23,874 nt of DNA from Oscillospiraceae bacterium. Lineage in GTDB: Bacteria; Bacillota; Clostridia; Oscillospirales; Ruminococcaceae. Under the pieces are notes generated by a model, which was not told the origin of the DNA, did not search any database, and worked only from the letters and a program-made list of their open reading frames with translations. Of the stretch, positions 8,508-16,082 are shown piece by piece (positions within the stretch are counted from its first letter, which is position 1; every line of letters begins with the position of its first letter). The translations under genes were made by a program, and so were the position numbers. The stretch spans positions 1 to 23,874 of the forward strand of contig SVNB01000008.1 in NCBI GenBank assembly GCA_015067125.1, read 5' to 3'.

Positions 8508-9107
8508 TCAATTATAATAAAGATAATGATTCCAGATATATTCATCAACGCCATCCGGCACCATAGAGGAAATATCGTCCGCCCGGCGGACGGCTTCCCT
8601 TACTTCGGTAGAGGATATTTCTTTAACGTCGATGGGCACAATGCGCACTTCTGCCCCGTAACTGCGCAAAACGGCCGCTTCTGCTTCAAGGGCGGCATCG
8701 TCTTCCCAGTTTCTTGCGGCCACCGCAAGAACGGCTTCGTCCGTTATTTTGTGCCATGCGTACCAGCGCTGAAAAGAAAGAAGCATATCTCCGCCGATCA
8801 GCAGAAAAAGCTCGTCATCGGGATAAATTTCTCTTAACTGTTCAACTGTATCCGCCATATATCCCTCGTCCTCGCGCTTTATTTCGATATCCGAAACCTC
8901 GAAGCCTTCAAGGCCTTCAAAAGCAAGGCGGCACATATTCATTCTGTGTTCCGAAGGGGTAAGGGCAAGGCCCTTTTTGTGCGGCGGCTGATACGCCGGA
9001 ATTACGATTATCTTATCAAGAGAAAGCTCTTCCTTAAAAGTAAGCGCCGCGTTGACGTGGCCTTTATGCACAGGGTCAAAGCTTCCTCCGTAAATGCCTA
9101 TCTTCAT
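8508..9107 (-). CDS. nadD: Nicotinate-nucleotide adenylyltransferase
   Basis: NadD joins nicotinate mononucleotide and ATP to deamido-NAD in NAD synthesis. The N-terminal nucleotidyltransferase signature GGSFDPVHKGH (residues 7-17, with the HxGH-type motif) and the C-terminal ISSTEVREAVR are both present. IGGDMLLSFQRWYAW matches the NadD core. The 199-residue length is normal. The ATG at 9107 is preceded by AAGGAG, which overlaps the stop region of yhbY (9117), suggesting coupling. Confidence 0.97.
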   Translation of the reverse strand: MKIGIYGGSFDPVHKGHVNAALTFKEELSLDKIIVIPAYQPPHKKGLALTPSEHRMNMCRLAFEGLEGFEVSDIEIKREDEGYMADTVEQLREIYPDDELFLLIGGDMLLSFQRWYAWHKITDEAVLAVAARNWEDDAALEAEAAVLRSYGAEVRIVPIDVKEISSTEVREAVRRADDISSMVPDGVDEYIWNHYLYYN

Positions 9108-9116
9108 TTTTTCTCC

Positions 9117-9410
9117 TTATGGAAGAATTATTTTGGGTTCTTTAAGGTTGCGTTTATAAACAACAAATTTTCTGCCGATTACCTGAACCGCCTCGCAGCC
9201 TTTGATGCCGTTCATAACTTCCTCGATAGCTTCTTTGGAAGAGAGGGGTGCGGTTTCAAGCACGGTTACTTTTACGATTTCTCTTGCGTTAAGAGCTTCG
9301 TCTATGTTTTTGATAAGTGCCTCGGTAACACCTTCTTTGCCCACCTGAAGAATAGAGGGGATTCCGTTTGCAAGGCTTCTGAGGTATGCGCGCTGTTTTG
9401 TAGTGATCAT
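9117..9410 (-). CDS. yhbY: YhbY-type CRM-domain RNA-binding protein
   Basis: This 97-residue protein is a single CRM domain that associates with pre-50S ribosomal particles. The start MITTKQRAYLRSLAN and the loop LQVGKEGVTEALI (the GxxG RNA-binding loop) are typical, as is the end VQVIGRKFVVYKRN. The ATG at 9410 has AAGGAG upstream. It appears to be the first gene of the nadD-yqeK-rsfS run. A weak promoter-like TTCACG...TATAAC pair (18 nt) lies upstream near 9424-9455, but I do not rely on it. Confidence 0.95.
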   Translation of the reverse strand: MITTKQRAYLRSLANGIPSILQVGKEGVTEALIKNIDEALNAREIVKVTVLETAPLSSKEAIEEVMNGIKGCEAVQVIGRKFVVYKRNLKEPKIILP

Positions 9411-9454
9411 GTTTTTCTCCTTATGTTATATTAACTTTTTGTAATTTTCGTGAA

Positions 9455-10357
9455 TTATTCAAAAATGGCTTTTGCAAAGGCTTCCGGATCAAAGGGCTGA
9501 AGATCCTCTGCTTTTTCGCCCACGCCGATAAATTTTATCGGAATATCCAGTTCTTTGCGGATTCCTATAACAACGCCGCCTCTGGCGGTGCCGTCAAGCT
9601 TGGTAAGCACAATGCCGGTTATGGGGCAGGCGGAACCAAATTCCTTTGCCTGGTTAAGCGCGTTCTGGCCGGTGGTGCCGTCAAGAACAAGCAGGGTTTC
9701 CACAGAAGAATCCGCGGCTTCTCTTTCTATAACCCTTCCGATTTTGGCAAGCTCGTCCATAAGTCCTTTTTTGTTTTGCAAACGGCCTGCGGTATCGCAG
9801 ATAATAACGTCTGCTTTTCTGGCCTTGCCTGCGGCAATGGCATCAAAAACAACCGCTGCCGGGTCGGAACCTTCGGAATGTTTTATAAGTTCCGCACCGC
9901 ATCTGTCGGTCCAGACCTGCAGCTGGTCGATGGCCGCCGCGCGGAAGGTATCTGCCGCCGCGACCACAACTTTTTTGCCTTCATCTATAAAGTTTTTTGC
10001 CATTTTGCCGATGGTGGTGGTTTTTCCGGCGCCGTTAACGCCGATCATCATTATAATTGCGGGTTTGTTTTCCAAATCCAGTTCCTGGCCGCCCCTAAGG
10101 ATTTCCGCAACCACTTCGTACATCATTTCGCGGACTTTTTCCGGATCGGAAACTCCCTCTTTTTTTACTTTTTTGCGCAGTTCTTCGCAAATTGCCGCGG
10201 CGGTCACGGCACCGGTATCTGCCAGAACAAGAGCTTCTTCAAGCTCGTCAAAAAGGTCCTCGTCCACGCTTGCGCCGGAAAAAACGTCGTCAAAGCGCTC
10301 TTTAAGAGAATCCCTTGTTTTTTTAAGTCCTTCGCTTATTCTGCTGAAAAATCCCAA
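9455..10357 (-). CDS. ftsY: Signal recognition particle receptor FtsY
   Basis: FtsY is the SRP GTPase receptor that delivers ribosome-nascent chains to SecYEG. The 300 residues hold the NG domain: P-loop GVNGAGKTTT (about residue 106), DTFRAAA, the DTAGRLQNK G3 motif, and TKLDGTARGG near the end. There is no acidic A domain, as in many Firmicutes; the N terminus is a short amphipathic MGFFSRISEGLKKTRDS. The start is a TTG at 10357, chosen because GGAGG lies 8 nt upstream. The open strand between ftsY and ftsK is filled by the DUF559-derived element. Confidence 0.97.
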   Translation of the reverse strand: MGFFSRISEGLKKTRDSLKERFDDVFSGASVDEDLFDELEEALVLADTGAVTAAAICEELRKKVKKEGVSDPEKVREMMYEVVAEILRGGQELDLENKPAIIMMIGVNGAGKTTTIGKMAKNFIDEGKKVVVAAADTFRAAAIDQLQVWTDRCGAELIKHSEGSDPAAVVFDAIAAGKARKADVIICDTAGRLQNKKGLMDELAKIGRVIEREAADSSVETLLVLDGTTGQNALNQAKEFGSACPITGIVLTKLDGTARGGVVIGIRKELDIPIKFIGVGEKAEDLQPFDPEAFAKAIFE

Positions 10358-10376
10358 AATGTTTTCCTCCTTTTTT

Positions 10377-10586
10377 AGCCTCCCTTGCCTAAAGGGAGGT
10401 GTCAGCCAAAGGCTGACGGAGGGATTCTTTTACAGATTCATCAATAAATCTGCAAACACCCTCAAAATTATCTTTTACCTCACCGTCAGGCCTTCTTATA
10501 ACGGTAAGATTGAGCTTTTTGTAAGCTTTGCATTGCGCCGGTTATAAAACAACCGAAAATCCATCTCCATTTAGGCAACGGAGGCT
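10377..10586 (-). mobile_element. MITE-like element with imperfect terminal inverted repeats around a DUF559 gene remnant
   Basis: Read on the minus strand the element opens with AGCCTCCGTTGCCTAAATGG. On the plus strand the opposite end reads AGCCTCCCTTGCCTAAAGGG, so the two ends are inverted repeats of more than 20 bp with a few mismatches. It fills the gap between the ftsK stop (10587) and the ftsY ribosome binding site. The inside carries the N- and C-terminal scraps of a DUF559 gene. The end near ftsY is a family-B repeat with a perfect hairpin GTCAGCC/GGCTGAC. No clear target duplication was seen. Confidence 0.7.
10389..10564 (-). pseudogene. Internally deleted DUF559 (Vsr-like endonuclease fold) gene remnant
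   Basis: On the minus strand an ATG at 10564 opens MDFRLFYNRRNAKLTKSS, like the start of DUF559 proteins (YN..N...A..LR..T). After a deletion and change of frame the sequence reads LTVIRRPDGEVKDNFEGVC, then RFIDESVKESLRQPLADTSL and a stop at 10389-10391. That matches what I recall of the family's C-terminal end (KVIRFSN.EV..NFEGVC..ID..V.ESL). The catalytic middle, about 70-80 residues, is missing. The family match is from memory, and the remnant is surely not functional. Confidence 0.65.
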
Positions 10587-13202
10587 TTATTCATCGCTGG
10601 AAAGCTGCTTTTCAAGCCACTGTTCTTTGCTGATAAGCACCTGACGGGGTTTGCTGCCTTCAAAGGGACCGACTATGCCCCGTTCTTCCATCTGGTCGAT
10701 GATTCTTGCGGCGCGGGCATATCCAAGTTTAAGCTTGCGCTGAAGAAGCGAAGTGGAAGCCTGTCCCATTTCTATAACGCATTCGATGGCGTCATCAAGC
10801 ATTTCGTCGCCGTCATCAAATCCGCCGCCTTCGGAAGCCGCATCGGCCGAAGATTTTTTGCCTTTTTCTTTAACGGCAAGTTTTTCTATGTTGTCTATAA
10901 TTTCTTCATCATAGGCGGCCTGTCCGCCGTTTTTAACAAAGCGAACAACCTCTTCAACTTCTCTGTCGCTTACAAAGCAGCCCTGAACACGGCGCATATC
11001 CGTCTGGGGATAGAAAAGCATATCGCCCTTGCCCAAAAGTTTTTCGGCGCTGCCGTCGCTGATAATGGTGCGGCTGTCCACCTGAGAAGAGGTTTTGAAT
11101 GCGATTCTGCTGCCTATGTTGGATTTGATAACGCCGGTGATAACATCAACGGAAGGACGCTGCGTTGCAACCACAAGGTGCATACCTGCCGCACGGGCCA
11201 AAGCCGCAAGGCGGTTGATGGAATCCTCCACCTCGCTGGAAGCGACAAGCATAAGGTCCGCAAGCTCGTCTATGATGATAACAACCTTCGGCATTTTCTG
11301 CATATCGTCGCGGTCTTCGGCAAGTTTATTGTAACCTGCAATATCGCGCACGCCGTTTTCCGCAAACATCTGGTAACGTTTAAGCATTTCCGAAACCGCC
11401 CAGTTAAGCGCGCCGGCGGCTTTTCTCGGATCGGTAACCACCGGAATAAGCAGATGCGGAATTCCGTTATAAACAGAAAGCTCCACAACCTTCGGGTCAA
11501 TAAGAAGAAGCTTTACCTCGTCCGGGCTGGCCTTATACATAAGCGAAATTATCATGGAGTTTATGCATACGGATTTACCGGAACCGGTGGAACCTGCCAC
11601 CAGCAGGTGGGGCATTTCTTTAAGGTCCGCAAGCACCACGTTGCCCACTATATCACGGCCCAAAGCCACTGTAAGTTTGGATTTGGCGTTCTGGAATTCG
11701 GCTGATTCGATAAGCTCGCGGATATTTACTATATCTCTGTTTTTATTGGGAACTTCTATACCAACGGCGGCTTTGCCGGGAATGGGAGCTTCGATTCGCA
11801 CGCCCTTTGCCGCAAGGTTAAGGGCAAGGTCATCCGCAAGGCCGGCAATTTTGCTTACTTTTACGCCCGCTCCGGGCTGAAGCTCGTATCTTGTTACCGC
11901 AGGGCCGCGGTTGATATCTATCACCCTTGCCATAACACCGAAGCTTTGCAGGGTATTTGTAAGAATATCCGCGTTTTTACGCAGCTCTTCGGTAATATCC
12001 TCCTGGTTGGAATTATCGGTAAGTTTAAGAATATCCGTAGGAGGGAAGGTGTATGGCAGGGTTTCAAGGTCGTTCATTATTTCTGTGATTTTCTTTGCCT
12101 GCTCATCCGCAAGAACCTTCATTTCCGCCTTTTCTATCTTTTTGGAATTTGCCTGTTCCACCATGGCCTTGCTGATAAGTTCTTCCAGCGCAGGATCTTT
12201 TGCGGCTTCTTCCATCTGTTCCTTTGCGGATTTAAAGCCTTCTATTTCCTCCTCTTTGGGAACTTCCACTGCCATATGCGCGGTAAAACCGTGAACAGGT
12301 TCTTCTTTTTCCGCAATGGCTTTGGGCCTTTCGGAAGTTACGGTCGTTACAGAAGCTGCCGGTGCGGCCGGTTTTTCCATTACCGGCGGTTCATCGTCAA
12401 GCGGAATATCTATAACCCTTTCGGCAGGTTTCGGCGCGGGTTTTGCCTCTTCTGCCGCGGTGCCAAGAAGTTTTTCTTTGGAACGCTTTACGCTTTCTTT
12501 GGTTTCTTTGGAAGCATAGTTTATGGGTTCATCAAGGGGAATATCTATCTGCACGTTTCTGCGGCTTTCTTCCATCTGTTTATGGTGTTCCACCTGTTCG
12601 GTATATACGGTTTTTACCTTTTCGCCGACTTTTTTGGTGCTTTTTGCAAGACCGGCAAGGGTTGTGCCGGTTATAAGCATAAGCACCGCAACTATAAGCA
12701 CCAGACCGACAATAATTGCCGCAAGCCTTCCCATAAGCGCCATGGAGGTAAGCCCGTATATTACAGAAAGCACGCCGCCACCCACAAGTTCTTTTCCGTA
12801 TGTATAAAGCTGGCCGATCTTCTGGAATACGCTGCCTTCAAGCAGCATTCCTTCGCTGAAGACCGTGGTGATGCCGGAAAGAAGAATCACCAGCGCAAGA
12901 CATTCGTAACCCTGCGCGGCAGTGGAAAAGGTGGGTTTTTCAAGGGTATTCATAACCGCAAGATATATAAAAACAGGGCCTATAAGATAGGCGCACCAGC
13001 CGAAAAGTCCAAAAAGGGCATAGTGCATTCCCTGCCAAAGACTTTCTCCCTTAATAAAAGTCATTGCGGTAAAAATAATTCCAAGGGCAAAAAAGCCGAT
13101 GGCATAAAGCTGGCGGCGGGAAGAAATTTCTGCCTCCGCTGCTTTTTTGCTTGTATTCTTTTTTGTTCCTTTTTTTTCGGAACTCTTTTTTGCTGCAGCC
13201 AT
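10587..13202 (-). CDS. ftsK: DNA translocase FtsK/SpoIIIE
   Basis: This membrane-anchored hexameric ATPase pumps chromosomal DNA through the division or sporulation septum. The 871 residues show a Lys-rich start, four or five membrane segments (residues about 30-205), a charged Pro/Glu/Ala-rich linker (about 205-330), then the motor. Walker A GSTGSGKS is near residue 537 and Walker B VVIIIDELADLM near 640. The C-terminal winged-helix gamma domain is EMGQASTSLLQRKLKLGYARAAR, which reads DNA polarity sequences. The ATG at 13202 follows AAGGAAGG. Clustering with tepA and ylzJ is the order seen around Bacillus spoIIIE, so SpoIIIE is equally fitting. Whether the organism sporulates cannot be told from here. 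Confidence 0.96.
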   Translation of the reverse strand: MAAAKKSSEKKGTKKNTSKKAAEAEISSRRQLYAIGFFALGIIFTAMTFIKGESLWQGMHYALFGLFGWCAYLIGPVFIYLAVMNTLEKPTFSTAAQGYECLALVILLSGITTVFSEGMLLEGSVFQKIGQLYTYGKELVGGGVLSVIYGLTSMALMGRLAAIIVGLVLIVAVLMLITGTTLAGLAKSTKKVGEKVKTVYTEQVEHHKQMEESRRNVQIDIPLDEPINYASKETKESVKRSKEKLLGTAAEEAKPAPKPAERVIDIPLDDEPPVMEKPAAPAASVTTVTSERPKAIAEKEEPVHGFTAHMAVEVPKEEEIEGFKSAKEQMEEAAKDPALEELISKAMVEQANSKKIEKAEMKVLADEQAKKITEIMNDLETLPYTFPPTDILKLTDNSNQEDITEELRKNADILTNTLQSFGVMARVIDINRGPAVTRYELQPGAGVKVSKIAGLADDLALNLAAKGVRIEAPIPGKAAVGIEVPNKNRDIVNIRELIESAEFQNAKSKLTVALGRDIVGNVVLADLKEMPHLLVAGSTGSGKSVCINSMIISLMYKASPDEVKLLLIDPKVVELSVYNGIPHLLIPVVTDPRKAAGALNWAVSEMLKRYQMFAENGVRDIAGYNKLAEDRDDMQKMPKVVIIIDELADLMLVASSEVEDSINRLAALARAAGMHLVVATQRPSVDVITGVIKSNIGSRIAFKTSSQVDSRTIISDGSAEKLLGKGDMLFYPQTDMRRVQGCFVSDREVEEVVRFVKNGGQAAYDEEIIDNIEKLAVKEKGKKSSADAASEGGGFDDGDEMLDDAIECVIEMGQASTSLLQRKLKLGYARAARIIDQMEERGIVGPFEGSKPRQVLISKEQWLEKQLSSDE

Positions 13203-13217
13203 TATTCAGTGCCTTCC

Positions 13218-14081
13218 TTAAAATGTTATTGTTGTTCCGGTAACGTGCTCGAAAATGCCGACAGCAACCATAAGCACGCCAAGAGGAACAAGATACCACG
13301 CAAATTTTGTAAATTTATCGTTTTTTACCAAAAGTTTTACTGTTTTTATTGCGGCAATTCCCACTATAAGAGAAACCGCCATGCCCGCAAGGGCCGCGCC
13401 CCAGTTGATTTCCACTTCTCCGGAAACAGCGGCCGGAACTTCGAGTATATTTGCCGCAAGCACCGCCGGAACGCCCATAATGAACGAAAAAGCCACCGCC
13501 TGATCCCGCGAAACCCCAAGAATAAGCCCTGCGGAAATGGTGGAACCGGAACGGGAAAGCCCCGGAAGCGGCGCAATGCCCTGCATTATTCCCATGCCAA
13601 GGGCCTGCTTCCAGCTCATATTTTCGGCAGTCGTTCCGCCGGTTTTTACGCATCTGCCGGAAATGATAAGCAGCGCCGCGGTAAGCAAAAAGCAAAGGCC
13701 TTCCACAATAATATCGTTATCTGTGGAAAGAGAATTGTAAAAATCGGAAATAAAATAGAAAAATACCAGCGGCACAAGGCTGATTATCAAAAGAAAGATC
13801 ATCCTTCTTGCGCCGGTCATATTGTTTTTATCAAATTTACCGGTAAAAATTTCTTTTACCATGGCAAAAAATTCTTTTATCATATCCCATATATCGCGGT
13901 AAAATGCAATGCACACCGCCAAAAGCGTGCCAAGATGAAGCAGAATGGAATATATTCCGGCGGCTTCGCCGCTGTTACCTGTAAAATGCTGGTAAAGAGA
14001 AAGATGGCCGCTTGAAGAAACCGGAAGAAATTCCGTAAGGCCCTGTATGATTCCCTGTATTACTGCGTCAAAAAGATTCAT
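13218..14081 (-). CDS. uppP: Undecaprenyl-diphosphatase UppP (BacA)
   Basis: This integral membrane enzyme dephosphorylates undecaprenyl pyrophosphate, recycling the lipid carrier of peptidoglycan; extra copies give bacitracin tolerance. Both family signatures are present: QGLTEFLPVSSSGH (residues 14-27) and PGLSRSGST in the second half. About seven hydrophobic segments and 287 residues fit the family. The ATG at 14081 has AAGGAG upstream. It sits 15 nt before ftsK, so the two are likely co-transcribed, and it separates ylzJ from ftsK. Confidence 0.97.
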   Translation of the reverse strand: MNLFDAVIQGIIQGLTEFLPVSSSGHLSLYQHFTGNSGEAAGIYSILLHLGTLLAVCIAFYRDIWDMIKEFFAMVKEIFTGKFDKNNMTGARRMIFLLIISLVPLVFFYFISDFYNSLSTDNDIIVEGLCFLLTAALLIISGRCVKTGGTTAENMSWKQALGMGIMQGIAPLPGLSRSGSTISAGLILGVSRDQAVAFSFIMGVPAVLAANILEVPAAVSGEVEINWGAALAGMAVSLIVGIAAIKTVKLLVKNDKFTKFAWYLVPLGVLMVAVGIFEHVTGTTITF

Positions 14082-14102
14082 GTTTTCTCCTTATTTATGT
14101 AA

Positions 14103-14128
14103 GCCGCAAAGCGGCGGTTTTTATTTTT
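14103..14128 (+). terminator. Hairpin with plus-strand T run upstream of uppP
   Basis: GCCGC (14103-14107), loop AAA, GCGGC, then GGTTTTTATTTTTTT. The T run is on the plus strand although both neighbours are on the minus strand. It would stop antisense transcription coming from uppP rather than end ylzJ. Weak 5-bp stem. Confidence 0.3.
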
Positions 14129-14151
14129 TTAAACAAAGGACAGAAACAAAT

Positions 14152-14346
14152 TTATATTTTTCTGATATATCCGGGCGAATATTCCGTTTTAAGATATTTT
14201 TTCAAATCTGTGGAAACAAGGCGCGAAACGGTAAAACCGCAGGGCGTTATTCTTCCTTCCAGAAAACCGCCGCCGATATCCATTGTAACCGTTTCCGGAA
14301 TATCCGTCGGGAATATCCGGTCGAAAGGCTCCACCGTCCAAAGCAT
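14152..14346 (-). CDS. ylzJ: YlzJ-like small protein
   Basis: This 64-residue protein begins MLWTVEPFDRIFP and has a central glycine-rich turn DIGGGFLEGR. The length and opening pattern fit the YlzJ-like family, whose function is not known. The main support is position: it follows tepA and lies near ftsK/spoIIIE, as ylzJ does in Bacillus. Its ATG (14346) overlaps the tepA TGA by one base (TGATG), so translation is probably coupled. A GTG at 14349 is an alternative start. Confidence 0.72.
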   Translation of the reverse strand: MLWTVEPFDRIFPTDIPETVTMDIGGGFLEGRITPCGFTVSRLVSTDLKKYLKTEYSPGYIRKI

Positions 14347-15050
14347 CACTTTGCCTTCCTCCCTTCAATTCGGGAATAAAGGCATTTTATCGCGTCAGAA
14401 AGTCCGCCCAGGTTATCTATAAGTCCTTCCGCAACGGCGGCTTCTCCATCAAGAACCGTTCCCACATCGGTAATAAGTTCGCCGGTGGTAAACATAAGCT
14501 CTCTAAAGCGTTCCGCTTTGATGTTCGAATTTTCCGTCACAAATTTTGTGATGCGTTCCTGCATTTTGTCAAAATAGGATAAAGTCTGGGGCACGCCCAG
14601 CACAAGGCCGTTCATTCGCACCGGGTGAATGGTCATGGTGGCAGACGGAACGATAAAAGAATCCCTTGCGGAACAGGCCAGCGGCACGCCGATGGAATGT
14701 CCGCCGCCAAGCACAAGAGAAACCGTGGGCTTGCTCATGCCGGAAATAAGCTCCGCAATGGCAAGGCCGGCTTCCACATCGCCGCCGACCGTGTTTAGCA
14801 TAACGATAAGGCCTTCTATTTCCGGGTCTTCCTCGATAGCCACAAGCTGGGGAATAACGTGTTCGTATTTTGTGCTTTTATTCTGCGGCGGAAGAATATA
14901 GTGCCCTTCTATCTGCCCCACAATGGTAAGGCAATGTATGCAGTGTTTGCCTTTTGTTTTTATTACCGAACCGGTTTCTATAATCTGGTCGGTCTGGGTT
15001 TCTATTTCTTCGTTTTCTTCATCGGAACAGTTTTTAACTTCTTCTGACAT
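14346..15050 (-). CDS. tepA: TepA-like ClpP-fold serine protease
   Basis: A member of the ClpP/crotonase superfamily like Bacillus TepA (YmfB), proposed to act on signal peptides or translocated proteins in the cytoplasm. Of 234 residues, the first 30 are an acidic tail. The fold follows, with NTVGGDVEAGLAIAE (residues 86-100), the nucleophile Ser119 in GGGHSIG and His142 in MTIHP. The ATG at 15050 has GGAGG (CTCCGGAGG) upstream and a good promoter about 85 nt upstream of the start. It is first of the tepA-ylzJ-uppP-ftsK run. ClpP proper is less likely because of the acidic tail and the neighbours. Confidence 0.9.
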   Translation of the reverse strand: MSEEVKNCSDEENEEIETQTDQIIETGSVIKTKGKHCIHCLTIVGQIEGHYILPPQNKSTKYEHVIPQLVAIEEDPEIEGLIVMLNTVGGDVEAGLAIAELISGMSKPTVSLVLGGGHSIGVPLACSARDSFIVPSATMTIHPVRMNGLVLGVPQTLSYFDKMQERITKFVTENSNIKAERFRELMFTTGELITDVGTVLDGEAAVAEGLIDNLGGLSDAIKCLYSRIEGRKAK

Positions 15051-15131
15051 ATTATAAAACCTCCGGAGTTTTTTTAATATTATGCTCCAAAAAAGGTTTT
15101 ATATACTTTTGCGCATATTTTCGTAAATTAC

Positions 15132-15160
15132 ATTATACCAAAATCATATTAAATATACAA
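15132..15160 (-). promoter_or_regulatory. Promoter of the tepA-ylzJ-uppP-ftsK run
   Basis: On the minus strand -35 TTGTAT (15160-15155), a 17-nt spacer, and a perfect -10 TATAAT (15137-15132). It is the only strong promoter seen before ftsK. Confidence 0.75.
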
Positions 15161-15253
15161 GTAAAAATTATTAAAGATAAAATCATTATAAATGCAAAAC
15201 AAAAAATCAACTTTCCGCTTTCCACTTTCAATTTTCAACTGTCAATTTATACT

Positions 15254-15331
15254 GCCCTCCGGGTTATCGGTTGTCCCTCATCCGTCTTTTTCGCCTTCGG
15301 CGAAAAATCCACCTTCCCCTCTGGGAAGGCT
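15254..15331 (+). repeat. Family-A repeat copy 3 with a perfect 9-bp hairpin
   Basis: CCCTCCGGGTT, then TGTCCCTCATCCGTC, then TTTTTCGCC (15287-15295), loop TTC, GGCGAAAAA (15299-15307), then TCCACCTTCCCCTCTGGGA and AGGCT. It is the first module of the gene-free stretch 15190-15594. Confidence 0.8.
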
Positions 15332-15335
15332 AAAC

Positions 15336-15359
15336 GGAACGGTCAAGACCGTTCCCTAC
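15336..15359 (+). repeat. Family-C single-arm repeat
   Basis: GGAACGGTC, loop AA, GACCGTTCC, then CTAC. The same hairpin occurs at 23052-23075 preceded by GTAGG, so it is a one-hairpin version of family C. It directly adjoins family-A copy 3. Confidence 0.65.
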
Positions 15360-15399
15360 GGTGGACGATTCGGCCTTCTTTACACAAGGCAGGCTTTCT

Positions 15400-15459
15400 G
15401 TAGGGACCGTCGTCCCCGACGGTCCGTTTTTTTGGAACGCTGAGGGCAGCGTTCCCTAC
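15400..15459 (+). repeat. Family-C two-hairpin repeat, copy 1
   Basis: Ends GTAGGG...CCCTAC frame two perfect 9-bp hairpins: GGACCGTCG/CGACGGTCC and GGAACGCTG/CAGCGTTCC, with a T run between them. A near-identical copy is at 17146-17205. Apart from these modules I see no gene between 15190 and 15594. Confidence 0.8.
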
Positions 15460-15546
15460 AACGTTTTCAATTTTCCATTTGCTAAAGGAAGGCTGCCCTT
15501 CGGGTTGCTTTTTACGGTGGTTTATACTTTCCGGCAAAAAGGCAAA

Positions 15547-15577
15547 ACAAAAAGGCGGAAGCAACGCTTCCGCCTTT
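15547..15577 (-). terminator. Terminator of the DUF4430 lipoprotein gene
   Basis: A 12-bp perfect stem AAAGGCGGAAGC (15551-15562) and GCTTCCGCCTTT (15566-15577). On the minus strand it ends CCGCCTTTTTGTTTTG, 17 nt after the stop. Confidence 0.85.
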
Positions 15578-15594
15578 ACCGGATCTGAATTTTA

Positions 15595-15966
15595 TCAGAA
15601 AGTGTTTTCAAGTTTGATTTCGATAAGATCGCCGGCAGCAACGGGCTGTTCCCAAAGGCCAACCTGGCCGTATTCGCCGTTTACATATACGGACCACCAA
15701 ACAGTCCAGTTTACGGAATCCTGTTCAAGGTCGCCGATGCGCTGAATCATAGTGGTATCCACCTGTTCGTAATCAATGCCGTTTGCTGCAAGGCCTTTTT
15801 CAAGAAGAACGCCTGCGGTGGCGTTTTCTTCAAGTTCCACTTCAAACTCATAGGCAACGTTGCCTTCAAGGTCGCTTACGGCGAATTTTACGGTTTCTGC
15901 TTTTCCGCAGGCGGCAAAGGCAAAAACCATCATAAGTGCAAGAACAAGTGCAAGGATTTTTTTCAT
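15595..15966 (-). CDS. Small lipoprotein with a DUF4430 (transcobalamin-like) domain
   Basis: The 123-residue product starts MKKILALVLALMMVFAF with a lipobox AFAAC, so it is predicted to be exported and lipid-anchored. The mature part is a single DUF4430-like domain ending WWSVYVNGEYGQVGL and AAGDLIEIKLE. This fold resembles the C-terminal beta domain of transcobalamin and intrinsic factor, and such proteins may bind corrinoids or other ligands; the ligand here is unknown. The start at 15966 has GGAGG (AAGGAGGAAAG); the longer frame to 16014 overlaps the promoter. It forms its own unit, with a promoter and a strong terminator. Confidence 0.82.
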   Translation of the reverse strand: MKKILALVLALMMVFAFAACGKAETVKFAVSDLEGNVAYEFEVELEENATAGVLLEKGLAANGIDYEQVDTTMIQRIGDLEQDSVNWTVWWSVYVNGEYGQVGLWEQPVAAGDLIEIKLENTF

Positions 15967-16020
15967 ATTTCTTTCCTCCTTAATTTTGTGTCCGCTTTTT
16001 GCGGTTTTTTCCACAACTGC

Positions 16021-16049
16021 ATTATACTCTTATTCCCCAAAAGCCGCAA
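16021..16049 (-). promoter_or_regulatory. Promoter of the DUF4430 lipoprotein gene
   Basis: On the minus strand a perfect -10 TATAAT (16026-16021) lies 17 nt from TTGCGG (16049-16044). The -35 sits in the loop of an inverted repeat CTTTTGG/CCAAAAG (16037-16058). Confidence 0.6.
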
Positions 16050-16082
16050 GACTTTTGGCTGTTCCAAACTTGCTTTGTTAAA

